Of a DNA stretch of 64,000 nt, positions 16,459 through 26,399 are shown one piece after another. The position numbers and the translations under genes were made by a program. The stretch spans positions 1,111,001 to 1,175,000 of the forward strand of contig NZ_VFPT01000001.1 in NCBI RefSeq assembly GCF_006716865.1, in the 5' to 3' direction. The notes beneath the pieces were generated by a model, which was given only the letters and a program-made list of their open reading frames with translations, had not been told where the DNA came from and searched no databases. The stretch comes from Roseinatronobacter monicus (GTDB lineage Bacteria > Pseudomonadota > Alphaproteobacteria > Rhodobacterales > Rhodobacteraceae). The first letter of the stretch is position 1; every line of letters begins with the position of its first letter.

Positions 16459-17636
16459 CGAATGAGGACCGGAATACAGTCGATCTGCTGATCGACCAGC
16501 GCCGCGCAGAAACGCCGTGCATCGCGTTCGTCATTAAATCCATGGGCGCGCAGGCGGTAGAACACCGACCCACCGCTTTGGGCCGCCTCGATCACGCGGC
16601 CCCGTTCTTCCAGCAAAGGCGAGAACCGGCGCGCAAGCTGGTCCCATGCAGCACGTGCACTGTCGGCGTCATCATAGGCGCCAAGCTGCACCAGTCGTGT
16701 TCCCGGCCCAAGCGAGGAAGGGTCCACATCGATATCGCGCACAGAGCCCATACCCGCAGCAACCGTTTGCGCAACCGAGGCGGCCAGATCATCTGACCCA
16801 TAGCTGGCGTTCGTGGCCGCAGGCGCCGAACTTGCAGTGGCCCGCGCACCAGAGATTGTATCCGCATTGCGACTTGGCGGGCGCGGCGAGGTTGCGACCG
16901 CGCGACGGGTTTCCGACACGAACCCAAGCGGCTCTGAAGTTGTTTCGGGTTCATTCAAGGCTTGCTGCAAAGCCACCGCGATGGGCTGTGTCTCGTCAGT
17001 CTCGAAGCTTAGGCTGGGTGCGTCGGGGGCGCCTTGTGCAGGCACGACATCGTCATGTGACAGGTCGGACGAGGGCGGGGCGAGCAGGATTTCACTTCTT
17101 TGGGTGGCATCCTGCGCGGCGGACAGGTCGTTGACGGAAAGACCCTGATGCGCAGTTTGCCGCCCGCCGGGGTTGTCGGGTGCAACGCGCAGCGGCCCAT
17201 CAAGGGCGCGCACAACCGGCACGCCGGCCACATCGCGCTGCATCAACTGCCAGACCCAAGCCACGGACCCGATCATCAACGCCAGCGACAGGACCGCGCC
17301 AAAGCCATGAAGTGCGGATCGGGTCTGGATGCTGCGGGGGCGGGGCGCATGTTTTGCGTGGCCGCCATATTGGGGGCTTTGTCCATAAAACTGCGGCTGC
17401 GCCGGACCGCGCAGGTTTGGGTCGGTGGCGTAATGCGGCGCATATTCCGGAGGGGGCGCGTAATAGGGCCCTGAGGAATGCGGGGCCTGACCATAGGGTG
17501 CGGTTGCATAGCCGTGCTGCTGCGGCGCAGATGCGCCATAGACAGGTGGGCCGAACCCATGTGCGCCTGTTTCATGGGGTGTCTGACGTGGGTGTGCCCG
17601 CACCCCCCAAGCTGAAAATTCCCTGCTCTCTTTCAT
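16455..17636 (-). CDS. SPOR-domain inner-membrane protein
   Basis: 393 residues from ATG 17636 (AGCGAGG upstream); a GTG at 17651 would add five residues. A cytoplasmic region of about 100 residues rich in P, Y, Q, G and H is followed by a single membrane segment (LHGFGAVLSLALMIGSVAW) and a long, low-complexity periplasmic linker. The C-terminal SPOR domain (about 315-393) begins GTRLVQLGAYDDADSARAAW. SPOR domains bind denuded peptidoglycan at division sites. Its place between argS and nagZ is conserved in the order. A divisome or wall-sensing role is inferred. Confidence 0.85.
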   Translation of the reverse strand: MKESREFSAWGVRAHPRQTPHETGAHGFGPPVYGASAPQQHGYATAPYGQAPHSSGPYYAPPPEYAPHYATDPNLRGPAQPQFYGQSPQYGGHAKHAPRPRSIQTRSALHGFGAVLSLALMIGSVAWVWQLMQRDVAGVPVVRALDGPLRVAPDNPGGRQTAHQGLSVNDLSAAQDATQRSEILLAPPSSDLSHDDVVPAQGAPDAPSLSFETDETQPIAVALQQALNEPETTSEPLGFVSETRRAVATSPRPPSRNADTISGARATASSAPAATNASYGSDDLAASVAQTVAAGMGSVRDIDVDPSSLGPGTRLVQLGAYDDADSARAAWDQLARRFSPLLEERGRVIEAAQSGGSVFYRLRAHGFNDERDARRFCAALVDQQIDCIPVLIR

Positions 17637-17813
17637 GCCAACCTCGCTCACGCCCCGGCGCCATATGGCACCCGGACACGGATTTTAGACGTCTTGGCAA
17701 GCTGTCTGCTCGACATTGCCATCTTTTGTGCCGCGTTTTCACGGCTTCTTATAACTTCAGATAAGGCCGCGCAGCGCGCAGCCGTAAAACATCGTCACCA
17801 AAAGGGTGCGTCT

Positions 17814-19559
17814 TTAGCGCATTTCCTCGACCGGCGTGACACCCAAGATAGCAAGACCGGCAGAAATCGCAACGCCTGTGGCACGTGCAAGCGCAAGTTT
17901 TGCAGAAGTTGTTGCCATATCGTCCTCCTGCACAAAACGCAGGCTTGGCACATCATTGCCCTTGTTCCACAAGCCGTGGAATTCCGCTGCAAGTTCAGAC
18001 AGATAGGCCGCGATGCGATGTGGCTCTTGGGTGCGGGCGGCCAGTTCCACAATGCGGGGCCATTCGGCCAGTTTGCGCATCATTGCAAGCTCGGCGTCAT
18101 GGTCAAGCCGCGTTATGTCAGCCTGTGCAAGGGCCGCGTCGGTTGTCTGCGCCCCTGCCTCTGCGGCTTTGCGCAGCACGGAACACACCCGCGCATGGGC
18201 ATATTGGACATAGAACACCGGATTATCCTTGGATTGTTCCAGCACCTTGTCGAAGTCGAAATCGAGTGTGGCATCATTCTTGCGTGTCAGCATGACAAAG
18301 CGGGTCACATCCGCGCCCACCATTTCAACCACATCGCGCAGCGTCACAAAGGTGCCCGCGCGTTTCGACATTTTGAACGGCTCGCCATTTTTATACAGCT
18401 TCACCAGTTGGATCAGCTTGATATCCAACGGCACGCGCCCGTTTGACAACGCCGAGACGGCCGCCTTCATCCGTTTGACATAGCCGCCGTGATCGGCACC
18501 AAAAATGTCGATCAGTATGTCAAAGTCGCGCGATATCTTGTTGTAATGATACGCAATATCGGGCGCGAAATAGGTCCATGCCCCATCTGACTTTTTGATC
18601 GGGCGGTCCACATCATCGCCATGCGCGGTCGAGCGGAACAGCGTTTGCTCGCGCGGTTCCCAATCTTCGGGGGTCTTGCCTTTAGGGGGCTCTAGCACGC
18701 CCTCATAGATCAGCCCTTGCGCCTCCAGCCGGTTGATGGCGGTTTCAATCTCGCCAGTGCCATACAGCGCTTTCTCAGAGGCATAGACATCCATCCGCAC
18801 CCCGAGAGAGGCCAGATCCTCGCGGATCATGATCATCATGCGGTCAGTGGAGAAATTGCGCACGGTTTCCAGCCAGACGGATTCTGGCTGGTCCAGAAAC
18901 TGCGTACCAAACTCTGCCTTCAGCGCTTCGCCGACTTCGATCAGGTATTCGCCGGGGTACAGACCTTCGGCAATTTCGGGCGACAGGCCATGCGCCTCGC
19001 GGTAGCGCTCATAGGCCGAGCGCGCCAGAACATCGACCTGCGCACCGCCGTCATTGATGTAATATTCGCGCGTGACGTCATACCCTGCAAAGGCAAACAG
19101 GTTTGACAGCGCGTCGCCCACCACGGCCCCGCGTGTGTGGCCCACATGCATGGGGCCCGTCGGGTTGGCCGAGACAAACTCGACATTCACCCGCAGGTTC
19201 TGCCCCATATCCGAGCGTCCGAAATCTGTGCCCTGCGCCAGCGCAGTGGCGATGATCCCCTGCCAGACGGACGGGGCCAGACGCAGGTTCAGAAAGCCGG
19301 GGCCAGCCACTTCGGCGGCGGCAATGCGCGGGTCTTCCAACAGGCGGGCGGCAAGCGCTTCAGCAATCTCGCGCGGTTTCAGCCCGGCGGGTTTGGCCAG
19401 CACCATCGCGGCATTTGTCGCCATGTCGCCATGTGCAGCGTCGCGCGGCGGCTCTACCGCGACATTGGCGAAATCAAGCCCTTCGGGCAGTGCTTCATCG
19501 CTCACCATTGCGTCAAGGCAGGTAATGACAAGCGTGCGAATATCGGAAAACAGGTTCAT
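17814..19559 (-). CDS. argS: Arginyl-tRNA synthetase
   Basis: 581 residues from ATG 19559 (AGAGGA upstream); the frame extends upstream to 19613 without support. It charges tRNA-Arg with arginine. The N-terminal Add-1 domain (about 1-110) precedes the Rossmann fold with the HIGH-type motif HVGH (138-141) in [15 protein letters not shown]. The KMSK motif is present as [10 protein letters not shown] (about 395). The C-terminal helical anticodon-binding domain starts near residue 460 ([15 protein letters not shown]). The length is normal for bacterial class I ArgRS. The SPOR gene follows after about 180 nt. Confidence 0.96.
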   Translation of the reverse strand: MNLFSDIRTLVITCLDAMVSDEALPEGLDFANVAVEPPRDAAHGDMATNAAMVLAKPAGLKPREIAEALAARLLEDPRIAAAEVAGPGFLNLRLAPSVWQGIIATALAQGTDFGRSDMGQNLRVNVEFVSANPTGPMHVGHTRGAVVGDALSNLFAFAGYDVTREYYINDGGAQVDVLARSAYERYREAHGLSPEIAEGLYPGEYLIEVGEALKAEFGTQFLDQPESVWLETVRNFSTDRMMIMIREDLASLGVRMDVYASEKALYGTGEIETAINRLEAQGLIYEGVLEPPKGKTPEDWEPREQTLFRSTAHGDDVDRPIKKSDGAWTYFAPDIAYHYNKISRDFDILIDIFGADHGGYVKRMKAAVSALSNGRVPLDIKLIQLVKLYKNGEPFKMSKRAGTFVTLRDVVEMVGADVTRFVMLTRKNDATLDFDFDKVLEQSKDNPVFYVQYAHARVCSVLRKAAEAGAQTTDAALAQADITRLDHDAELAMMRKLAEWPRIVELAARTQEPHRIAAYLSELAAEFHGLWNKGNDVPSLRFVQEDDMATTSAKLALARATGVAISAGLAILGVTPVEEMR

Positions 19560-19685
19560 CGCGTCCGTCCTCTTTGTTGTCTTTGCCCTACGCCGCGTCT
19601 GCCTGCGCGTCAATGGGGGCGCAGGGGTTGCGGCGCAGGGTATGCACTGTATGTTATCGCTATCATGGACAGGGGAGGCCAGAAT

Positions 19686-20636
19686 ATGCGGTGGGGAATT
19701 TTAGGCGCTGCGAAAATCGCAAGGACGGAACTTGCGCCAGCAATACAATTGGCACGTGGGGCGGAACTGGTGGCGATTGCCACGCGCGACGCGGCCCGCG
19801 CGGCCCCGTTTCAGGCGCTTGTGCCCGGTCTGCGCGTTCATGACAGCTATCAGGGCTTGCTGGACGATCCACAGGTGGATGCAGTTTACATTCCGCTGCC
19901 CAACCATCTGCATGTCGAATGGTCGATCAAGGCCGCACAAGCAGGCAAGCATGTATTGTGCGAGAAACCCATCGCATTGCAGGCCGCGCAAATTGATGCG
20001 CTGATTGAAACACGCGCTAAGACGGGCAAGCTGATCGCCGAGGCCTTTATGGTGGCCCACCACCCGCAATGGGCGCTGGCACGCACCCTTCTGGCGGATG
20101 GCGCGATTGGCAAGCTGGAGCATATTGAGGGCTGCTTTACCTATACCAACCGCGATCTTGGCAATATCCGCCACAGCGCCGAGATGGGCGGGGGCGGGCT
20201 GCGCGATGTGGGTGTCTATCCGTGCATCATCGCCCGTATGGTCACAGGGGCAGAGCCGGAACGCCTGCAAGCCGATATTCGCTGGCAGAATGGTGTCGAT
20301 ATTTTCGCCCGCGTCTGGGCTGATTTTCCCAATTTCACCATGTCTTTCTATTGCGGCATGATGCAGGCGCGCCGTCAGGAAATGGTGTTTCACGGACAAG
20401 ATGGTTGGATCAACTTGTCCGCGCCCTTCAATGGTCCGGTTTATGGCGACACCAGTGTCGAGTGGCGGTCAGACGGCGCGACCAGCATCGAGCGGTTCAA
20501 CAATGTGAATCAATACGCGCTGATGATCGAAGCCTTTGGCGACAGCGCACGCGATGGAACGCCTTTTGCCTGCCCGCTGGAAATGTCGCAGGGCAATCAG
20601 GCCATGATTGATGCCATCTTTGAGAGCGCGCGCTAA
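19686..20636 (+). CDS. Gfo/Idh/MocA-family NAD(P)-dependent oxidoreductase
   Basis: 316 residues from ATG 19686, preceded by GGGGAGG; the frame is open far upstream but only over argS on the other strand. The N-terminal Rossmann fold begins [10 protein letters not shown]. The conserved CEKPIAL (about 97) marks the family, with the lysine near the active site. The C-terminal domain includes [12 protein letters not shown] (about 173) with the typical D-x-G-x-Y-P motif. The substrate is probably a sugar or cyclitol, but nothing nearby identifies it. It converges on the lipoprotein gene with one base between stops. Confidence 0.88.
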   Translation: MRWGILGAAKIARTELAPAIQLARGAELVAIATRDAARAAPFQALVPGLRVHDSYQGLLDDPQVDAVYIPLPNHLHVEWSIKAAQAGKHVLCEKPIALQAAQIDALIETRAKTGKLIAEAFMVAHHPQWALARTLLADGAIGKLEHIEGCFTYTNRDLGNIRHSAEMGGGGLRDVGVYPCIIARMVTGAEPERLQADIRWQNGVDIFARVWADFPNFTMSFYCGMMQARRQEMVFHGQDGWINLSAPFNGPVYGDTSVEWRSDGATSIERFNNVNQYALMIEAFGDSARDGTPFACPLEMSQGNQAMIDAIFESAR

Positions 20637-20637
20637 A

Positions 20638-21105
20638 TCAGCGCGCGACGCTGCGTTGGTTCTGTGCCCCGCGCACCACGATGTTGCGCACACCCGCGAG
20701 GCGGGCGTTCGTCACTTTGACCCCGGCTGTCACTGTGCGCGACGCATCGGTCGAGACGCCGGTCTGCGTGCGCGGTGCTGCAACCACAAATTCATAGGTT
20801 AATGTGCCGTCAACGGGGCGCTCGTTATTTGTGGGGCGCAGTTCTACATCCCACCAACCCTGTGTCTGTGTGATGCCGCTTGCGCGCACCAACGCGCCGC
20901 CAGTTGTCTGTATAACTTCCAGCTCTGTGACAACGGGTACCAATGCGCGGCGATCAGCCTCGCCCCCCCATCCGCCGCGTGGGGCAAGGGTTTCGGTGCT
21001 CTCGCGGCCAAACCAGTTCATCGGGTTCAAACGAGAGTCCCGCACAGTCCCACAGGCCCCAATCGCGAGCACCATGGCCAAGGCGGCAAGAACGGGCTTG
21101 TGCAT
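20638..21105 (-). CDS. Small conserved lipoprotein of unknown function
   Basis: 155 residues from ATG 21105 (GAGAGGA upstream). The signal peptide ends in the lipobox IGAC, with the lipidated cysteine at about residue 18. The mature part has predicted beta strands (ELEVIQTTGGALVRASG, GTLTYEFVVAAP) and no enzyme motif. The residue after the cysteine is glycine, which does not signal retention in the inner membrane, so an outer-membrane location is likely. Function unknown; similar small lipoproteins occur across Rhodobacteraceae. Confidence 0.75.
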   Translation of the reverse strand: MHKPVLAALAMVLAIGACGTVRDSRLNPMNWFGRESTETLAPRGGWGGEADRRALVPVVTELEVIQTTGGALVRASGITQTQGWWDVELRPTNNERPVDGTLTYEFVVAAPRTQTGVSTDASRTVTAGVKVTNARLAGVRNIVVRGAQNQRSVAR

Positions 21106-21386
21106 TCTGGGTCCTCTCGGGTTGTCTGAACAGAATTCTGTATTCGGGTTAGCGTAATCTGGCGGCTTTGAAAAGTGCCCAGAGACATAACCGTACACAC
21201 GCAATCAGAAATAAGGGCGCACGCGCGGCCAAAGCCAAGCGCAATGCAGCGACTTCGTGGTCAGGCATAGGTGTTGGAATGGCCAGATTGCGGGCCAGAG
21301 CTTGGGGGGACGAAAGTGTCGCTATGGGCTGGACCTTTGCGCGCAGGCGGCTTAGCTCTACGCCCGACAGCAGAGAGGCGTTCATC

Positions 21387-21815
21387 ATGGCCACCGAAGC
21401 TTTTGAAGACATCGCAGAGACGTTTGATTTTTTTGATGACTGGGAAGATCGCTACCGCCATGTCATCGAACTTGGCCGCGCGATGCCACCTATGGAAGAG
21501 GCGCTGAAAACGCCGCACACCAAGGTAGAGGGATGCGCAAGTCAGGTCTGGATTCAGCCCGTCCTGAAAGGCGAAGGCGCGAGCGCCGAATTTGATTTCA
21601 AGGGCGACAGCGACGCCATGATCGTACGCGGTCTGATTGCGGTGCTGCATGCGCTGTATTCGGGCTTAAGTGTCGCACAGGTGACACAGGTTGATGCGTT
21701 GGCGGAACTGGGGCGGCTGGGGCTGGACGAGCATCTTTCATCCCAGCGCTCGAACGGGTTGCGCGCCATGATAATGCGGATTCAAGCTGTCGCTTCCGAA
21801 GCAGCCAGCCGATGA
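21387..21815 (+). CDS. sufE: SufE-family sulfur acceptor
   Basis: 142 residues from ATG 21387 (GAGAGG upstream); the longer frame from 21168 has no family match. SufE takes sulfane sulfur from the SufS cysteine desulfurase for iron-sulfur cluster assembly. The acceptor cysteine is C50 in KVEGCASQVW. The C-terminal LGLDEHLSSQRSNGLRAM is typical. No other suf gene is nearby. The stop overlaps the start of the TSUP permease by 4 nt, so the two are co-translated, linking sulfur metabolism to a sulfur-type permease. Confidence 0.92.
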   Translation: MATEAFEDIAETFDFFDDWEDRYRHVIELGRAMPPMEEALKTPHTKVEGCASQVWIQPVLKGEGASAEFDFKGDSDAMIVRGLIAVLHALYSGLSVAQVTQVDALAELGRLGLDEHLSSQRSNGLRAMIMRIQAVASEAASR

Positions 21816-22630
21816 GTGATCCCGTTTTGCTGCTGCAAATGGCCGGTCTGTTGGCACTGATCGGCGCTTTTGCAGGGGTTCTGGCAGGTCTTTTGGGGGT
21901 TGGGGGCGGCATTGTTCTGGTGCCTGCGTTCTTCTATGCCTTTACCGCACTGGGCTATGCCGGGCCGCAACTGATGCAGATTTGCCTTGCGACGTCGCTG
22001 GCGACCATTCTGGTCACTTCGGCCCGCTCGGTGCAAAGCCATCATCGCAAAGGTGCGGTAGATTGGCAAATTCTGCGCGGCTGGGCGTTGGGGATCGGGG
22101 TCGGGGCCATTCTTGGTGTGGTTATGGCCTCGGTGCTGCGCTCGGTGGTGCTGCAAGGTATTTTCGGGATATTGGGCGTTGTCATCGGGCTGTATCTGGC
22201 CTTCGGGCGGCCCGAATGGCGGTTGGGGTCTGTCATGCCGACAGGGCCTGTGCGTGCGGTCCAATCCACTGGCATCGGGTTTCTGTCGGTGCTTATGGGC
22301 ATCGGGGGCGGGTCTTTTGCCGTGCCGTTAATGTCGCTTTACGGTGTTGCCATTCATCGCGCGGTCGCGACCGCTGCCGGGTTCGGGATATTGATTGCGG
22401 TTCCATCCGTGTTCGGCTTCCTGCTGCTTCCGGTCGATCATGCGCCGCCCTACACGGTCGGGGCCATTAATCTGCCAAGCTTTGGGATTGTCATTGCAAT
22501 GACTTTGCTGACCGCGCCCTTGGGCGCAAGGCTGGCCCATGCCACCGACCCCAAGCCGCTGAAGCGGTTTTTCGCCCTGTTCATCACGATCATGGCCCTG
22601 AACATGCTGCGCAAGGCGTTGGGCTGGTAG
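21812..22630 (+). CDS. TSUP (TauE/SafE) family membrane permease
   Basis: 272 residues with about eight hydrophobic segments. The N-terminal GAFAGVLAGLLGVGGGIVLVPAF and the internal GFLSVLMGIGGGSFAVPLM are the paired glycine-rich repeats of the family. Members export sulfite or sulfonates or move other organosulfur anions. The 4-nt overlap with sufE supports a sulfur-related substrate, though the exact one cannot be read. The gene ends 85 nt before fabD. Confidence 0.9.
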   Translation: MSDPVLLLQMAGLLALIGAFAGVLAGLLGVGGGIVLVPAFFYAFTALGYAGPQLMQICLATSLATILVTSARSVQSHHRKGAVDWQILRGWALGIGVGAILGVVMASVLRSVVLQGIFGILGVVIGLYLAFGRPEWRLGSVMPTGPVRAVQSTGIGFLSVLMGIGGGSFAVPLMSLYGVAIHRAVATAAGFGILIAVPSVFGFLLLPVDHAPPYTVGAINLPSFGIVIAMTLLTAPLGARLAHATDPKPLKRFFALFITIMALNMLRKALGW

Positions 22631-22715
22631 CGCAAGCCCTTCTGAGTTGCGAGATACTTGCGCCTTGGCGGGCTTTGCGGCATGTCAGGCAAAAGTTTCA
22701 TGGTTGGAGGGCAAG

Positions 22716-23645
22716 ATGAGCCGCGCATTCGTTTTTCCGGGACAAGGGGCACAGACCATCGGGATGGGGCGCGCACTTGCGCAGACATACCCGGCGGCGA
22801 AAGCTGTGTTTGACGAAGTTGACGACGCGCTTGGCGAAAAGCTGTCAGACCTGATCTGGAACGGCGAGATCAGTGACCTGACCCTGACCGCGAATGCGCA
22901 GCCTGCATTGATGGCGACGTCACTCGCTGCCATGCGCGCGCTAGAGGCAGAAGGCGTGGTGCTGACAGATGCAGCCTTTGTCGCGGGGCATTCGCTGGGC
23001 GAGTATTCGGCATTGGCTGCGGCAGGATCACTGGGCATTGCCGATGCGGCACGCCTGTTGCGCATTCGCGGGCGCGCCATGCAAGAGGCGGTGCCTGTGG
23101 GCAAGGGGGCGATGGCCGCAATTCTGGGGCTGGATTTTGACGCTGTATCCGACGTCGCTGCCGAAGCCGCGCAGGGCGGGGTGTGTCAGGCAGCCAATGA
23201 CAATGACCCCGCACAGGTTGTTGTGTCGGGCGACAAGGCTGCTGTTGAACGCGCGGTCGAGATTGCCAAGGTACGCGGTGCCAAACGCGCAATTTTGTTG
23301 CCTGTCTCGGCTCCGTTCCATTGCGCGCTGATGCAGCCTGCGGCAGATCGTATGGCGGCAGCACTGGCCGAGGTGACGTTGAACGCGCCGCGCGTGCCGC
23401 TGGTCGCCAATGTGCGCGCCGAAGCTGTCAGCGACCCCGAGGCCATTCGCGCCCTTCTGGTCGAACAGGTGACAGGCTCTGTGCGGTGGCGCGAGTCGGT
23501 GATCTGGATGGCCGAACAGGGTGTGACCGAGTTCTGGGAAATCGGGGCAGGCAAGGCCCTGTCAGGCATGATCAAACGCAGCGCCAAAGGGTCCGAGACC
23601 TGCAATTTCGGCACCCCTGAAGACGTTGCCGCACTGAACGGATAA
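22716..23645 (+). CDS. fabD: Malonyl-CoA:ACP transacylase
   Basis: 309 residues from ATG 22716 (GGAGGG upstream). It moves malonyl from CoA to acyl carrier protein at the start of fatty acid synthesis. The oxyanion motif FPGQGAQ (7-13), the nucleophile S93 in GHSLGEYSA, and the catalytic histidine in PVSAPFHC (about 199) are all present. QAANDNDPAQVVVSG is also typical. fabG and acpP do not follow it here; the next gene converges across a long inverted repeat. Confidence 0.96.
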   Translation: MSRAFVFPGQGAQTIGMGRALAQTYPAAKAVFDEVDDALGEKLSDLIWNGEISDLTLTANAQPALMATSLAAMRALEAEGVVLTDAAFVAGHSLGEYSALAAAGSLGIADAARLLRIRGRAMQEAVPVGKGAMAAILGLDFDAVSDVAAEAAQGGVCQAANDNDPAQVVVSGDKAAVERAVEIAKVRGAKRAILLPVSAPFHCALMQPAADRMAAALAEVTLNAPRVPLVANVRAEAVSDPEAIRALLVEQVTGSVRWRESVIWMAEQGVTEFWEIGAGKALSGMIKRSAKGSETCNFGTPEDVAALNG

Positions 23646-23674
23646 ACGCCCCGCTGATTACCACGCCTGAGGGT

Positions 23675-23711
23675 CGCCCAAGGGCTTGGCCCGTGTCCAA
23701 GCCCTTGGGCG
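23675..23711. terminator. Perfect 15-bp inverted repeat between convergent genes
   Basis: CGCCCAAGGGCTTGG (23675-23689) and its exact complement (23697-23711) are separated by 7 nt. The repeat lies between the fabD stop and the stop of the convergent SYLF gene, so it may end transcription from both sides. No T-tract follows on either strand, so intrinsic termination is likely but not certain. Confidence 0.6.
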
Positions 23712-23717
23712 GATCAA

Positions 23718-24278
23718 TCAGGGAATGATGCGTGTGTATTTCACGCCAGCAAGGGATGCGCCCGCAAGTATACCCGACTGGCCGAAGACCACGGCGATGA
23801 CGGGTGCAAATTGCGTAGTGGTTTCGCTGCCCATCGAGCCGCCTTGCGTCGGGGTGGCATAGCGCAGGTCGGCACTTGCGGCCCAACCGGGCGAGTAGCG
23901 GAAATCTGACAAGGCCTGCTCGGTCATGAAAAACAACGCATGTGCATATTGCTGCGCACCGGCCTGCAAACCGAAACTGGCGCGTGTCGCCGAGTAGTAG
24001 TCCACAGTTGCATCATTGATCCGCAGCGCACCGCGCCCATAAGCCCCGCCCACAAATAACCCGGCTTCGGTCACGACGGGGATATACAGAATCCCGCGTG
24101 CATTCTGAAACAGGTCTTCCAGATTGGGAAAATTGTTGCGCAGGTAATCGCGTGCGGAATCAACACGTGCGTCAAGGTCTGCTGCGCCTTGACTGCCGAT
24201 AGGGTTTGCACAGGCTGCCAAGGTCGCGACCCCTGCCAGACCTGACAGCGTAAAGGCGCGTCGGTTAAGAATTGTCAT
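23718..24278 (-). CDS. YSC84/SYLF-domain lipoprotein
   Basis: 186 residues from ATG 24278 (GAGG upstream). The N-terminus NRRAFTLSGLAGVATLAAC combines an arginine pair with a lipobox (LAAC), so it is probably exported and lipidated. The rest is a SYLF (YSC84-type) domain: ARDYLRNNFPNLEDLFQNARGILYIPVVTEAGLFVGG and a C-terminal ILAGASLAGVKYTRI. SYLF domains bind phosphoinositides in eukaryotes; in bacteria the role is unclear, perhaps outer-membrane lipid contact. The 118 nt upstream to the hemB stop should hold its promoter. Confidence 0.85.
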   Translation of the reverse strand: MTILNRRAFTLSGLAGVATLAACANPIGSQGAADLDARVDSARDYLRNNFPNLEDLFQNARGILYIPVVTEAGLFVGGAYGRGALRINDATVDYYSATRASFGLQAGAQQYAHALFFMTEQALSDFRYSPGWAASADLRYATPTQGGSMGSETTTQFAPVIAVVFGQSGILAGASLAGVKYTRIIP

Positions 24279-24396
24279 GCTCTGCCTCATTGTTTTGGGC
24301 GCTTTTCCGCGCATTTTTTATTACTTTTACCGCGTAAATTGCTTCGTGTCACCTTCTCAGGTGAAACTAGGCAAAATTGGGCGTCGTTTTGCCTGT

Positions 24397-25395
24397 TTAA
24401 CTTTGCCCGCGCAGCGCTTCTGCGACTCGCGGCGCGAAATAGGTCAGCACCCCGTCACAGCCCGCGCGCTTGAAGGCCATCAAGCTTTCCAGCATCACTT
24501 TGTCACCATCAAGCCAGCCATTCTGCGCCGCTGCCATCAGCATCGCATACTCTCCCGACACCTGATAGGCGAAGGTGGGGCGTCCAAAGCGGTCTTTCAC
24601 GGCGCGGCAGATGTCCAGATAGGGCATGCCGGGCTTGACCATGACCATGTCTGCCCCTTCGGACAGATCGCGCGCAACGCAAGCCAGCGCCTCGGCGGCA
24701 TTGGCCGGGTTGATCTGGTAGGTTGCCTTGTCACCCACAAGGCGGCCCGACGCGCCGACGGCATCGCGGAACGGGCCGTAGAATGCACTGGCGAATTTCG
24801 CGGCATAGGACAGGATCGCTACATCGCGGTAGCCCTCTGATTCCAGTGCCAGCCGCAGGGCGCCAATGCGCCCGTCCATCATGTCCGACGGGCCAAGAAT
24901 ATCCGCCCCTGCCTGCGCCTGCGCAAGGCCCATCTTAACTAAAGCTGTAACCGTTTCATCATTAACGATCTCGCCATCCACCACAAACCCGTCATGCCCG
25001 TTGGCGTTATACGGGTCTAACGCGATGTCGGTCATGACCATCAGCTCTGGGAATTCCGCCTTGAGCGCGCGAATGGCGCGGTTGGTCAGGTTGTCAGGGT
25101 TCCACGCTTCGTCGCAAGTTTCCGTGCGAAGCGCCTGATCCGTATAGGGAAACAGACAGATCGCGGGAATGCCCAACCGATGCGCTTTCTCGGCGGCGGG
25201 CAGCAACTTGTCCAGTGACAGGCGGTTGACACCGGGCAGCGAGGTGATCGGCTCTTCCATCCCCTCGCCGTCGCGGATGAAGACGGGCCAGATCAGGTCA
25301 CGCGTGCTCAGCCCGTTTTCCTGTACCATCTCGCGCAGGGCATTGGTCCGGCGCAGACGGCGCATGCGGGCTTCGGGGAAGGGGGCTGGGGTCAT
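24397..25395 (-). CDS. hemB: Delta-aminolevulinic acid dehydratase (porphobilinogen synthase)
   Basis: 332 residues from ATG 25395. It condenses two 5-aminolevulinate molecules to porphobilinogen for haem, bacteriochlorophyll and cobamide synthesis. Schiff-base lysines lie in LSYAAKFASAFYGPF and MVMVKPGMPYLD. The segment DIALDPYNANGHDG lacks the cysteines of the zinc-type enzyme, as known for the Rhodobacter type. The C-terminal YQVSGEYAMLMAAAQNGWL is typical. It stands alone among unrelated neighbours. Confidence 0.96.
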   Translation of the reverse strand: MTPAPFPEARMRRLRRTNALREMVQENGLSTRDLIWPVFIRDGEGMEEPITSLPGVNRLSLDKLLPAAEKAHRLGIPAICLFPYTDQALRTETCDEAWNPDNLTNRAIRALKAEFPELMVMTDIALDPYNANGHDGFVVDGEIVNDETVTALVKMGLAQAQAGADILGPSDMMDGRIGALRLALESEGYRDVAILSYAAKFASAFYGPFRDAVGASGRLVGDKATYQINPANAAEALACVARDLSEGADMVMVKPGMPYLDICRAVKDRFGRPTFAYQVSGEYAMLMAAAQNGWLDGDKVMLESLMAFKRAGCDGVLTYFAPRVAEALRGQS

Positions 25396-25468
25396 CTGAC
25401 ATGGCCTTTCTTGGGGTTTTGCACTTGGTGCCATGCGCAGGCGTTGAAGAAAAGCCCCGCAATTCAGA

Positions 25469-26398
25469 TCAGGGCAGGATTTGCAGCCACACCCAGCCTG
25501 TCACCATCACCCCACCTGTACCAATCAGCACTGCCGAGGCCGCAACCCGCTTTGCACGCCCGTAAAGATTGGAAAACACATAAGCATTGACCCCCGGTGC
25601 CATCGCCGCTGTCACCACAGCCGAACGCATGGCCTCGGTGCTAAGTCCGAAGGCGTGCGCCAGACCGAAGGTTATCACCGGATGCACAACCAGCGACAGC
25701 GCCACAACAAAGCCGATGGTGCGCAGATCCCCTTCGGGACGGTAGAGATACAGCACCCCCCCAAGCCCGAACAAGGCTGCGGGCAGGGCGGCGCGCACCA
25801 TCATATCCAAAGCCTGATCCACGACACCCGGCATGGGCAGACCTGTCAGATTGACGATGAACCCAAGGCCAATGGCAATCACCAGCGCATTGCGGAACAT
25901 GGCCGAGAACACCCGCGCGGCACTGTCGCGCAGCCGCCCGCCCCGGTTGCGGATCAATTCCATCGTCGTGATCCCGATGGCATAACAAATCGGCGAATGA
26001 ACCGCGATGATGGCATAGTTCGGGGCCAGTGAATCCGGCCCATATGCGCGTTCCGTGATCGGCAGGCCCAGCAGCACCGAGTTCGAGAACAGCGCGATAA
26101 AGCCGATGGCCACGCAATCTTCCCAGTCGCGCTTGAAGATCAGGCGTGCCCCCCAGAACCCCAAGGTGAAGCCAGCAATCGCGCCAGTGTAGAAGCTGAC
26201 CAACAGCCGCCAGTTGAACTCTTGCCCCAGATCAAGCCGCGCAATGGCAACAAACAGCAGGCAGGGGATCGCAAAGGTCTGGGTAAACCAGACCACACCG
26301 TCAACTTGCGCGTCATTGATCAGGTTGCGCCAACGCGCGACATAGCCAAAGCCGATGACAAGAAACACAGGCAAAATGACATCTGCCAGCGCCTGCAT
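25469..26398 (-). CDS. AEC-family membrane transporter (auxin efflux carrier type)
   Basis: 309 residues with about ten hydrophobic segments in two halves of five. It opens LADVILPVFLVIGFGYVARW, the usual N-terminus of bacterial AEC permeases such as the malonate and malate transporters. The second half begins near residue 165 (RNALVIAIGLGFIVNLTGLP). The C-terminal AMAPGVNAYVFSNLYGRAKRVAASAVL is also characteristic. The substrate is probably an organic acid. It follows the MBL hydrolase by one base, so it is likely in the same transcript as holB-tatD. Confidence 0.88.
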   Translation of the reverse strand: MQALADVILPVFLVIGFGYVARWRNLINDAQVDGVVWFTQTFAIPCLLFVAIARLDLGQEFNWRLLVSFYTGAIAGFTLGFWGARLIFKRDWEDCVAIGFIALFSNSVLLGLPITERAYGPDSLAPNYAIIAVHSPICYAIGITTMELIRNRGGRLRDSAARVFSAMFRNALVIAIGLGFIVNLTGLPMPGVVDQALDMMVRAALPAALFGLGGVLYLYRPEGDLRTIGFVVALSLVVHPVITFGLAHAFGLSTEAMRSAVVTAAMAPGVNAYVFSNLYGRAKRVAASAVLIGTGGVMVTGWVWLQILP

Positions 26399-26399
26399 G

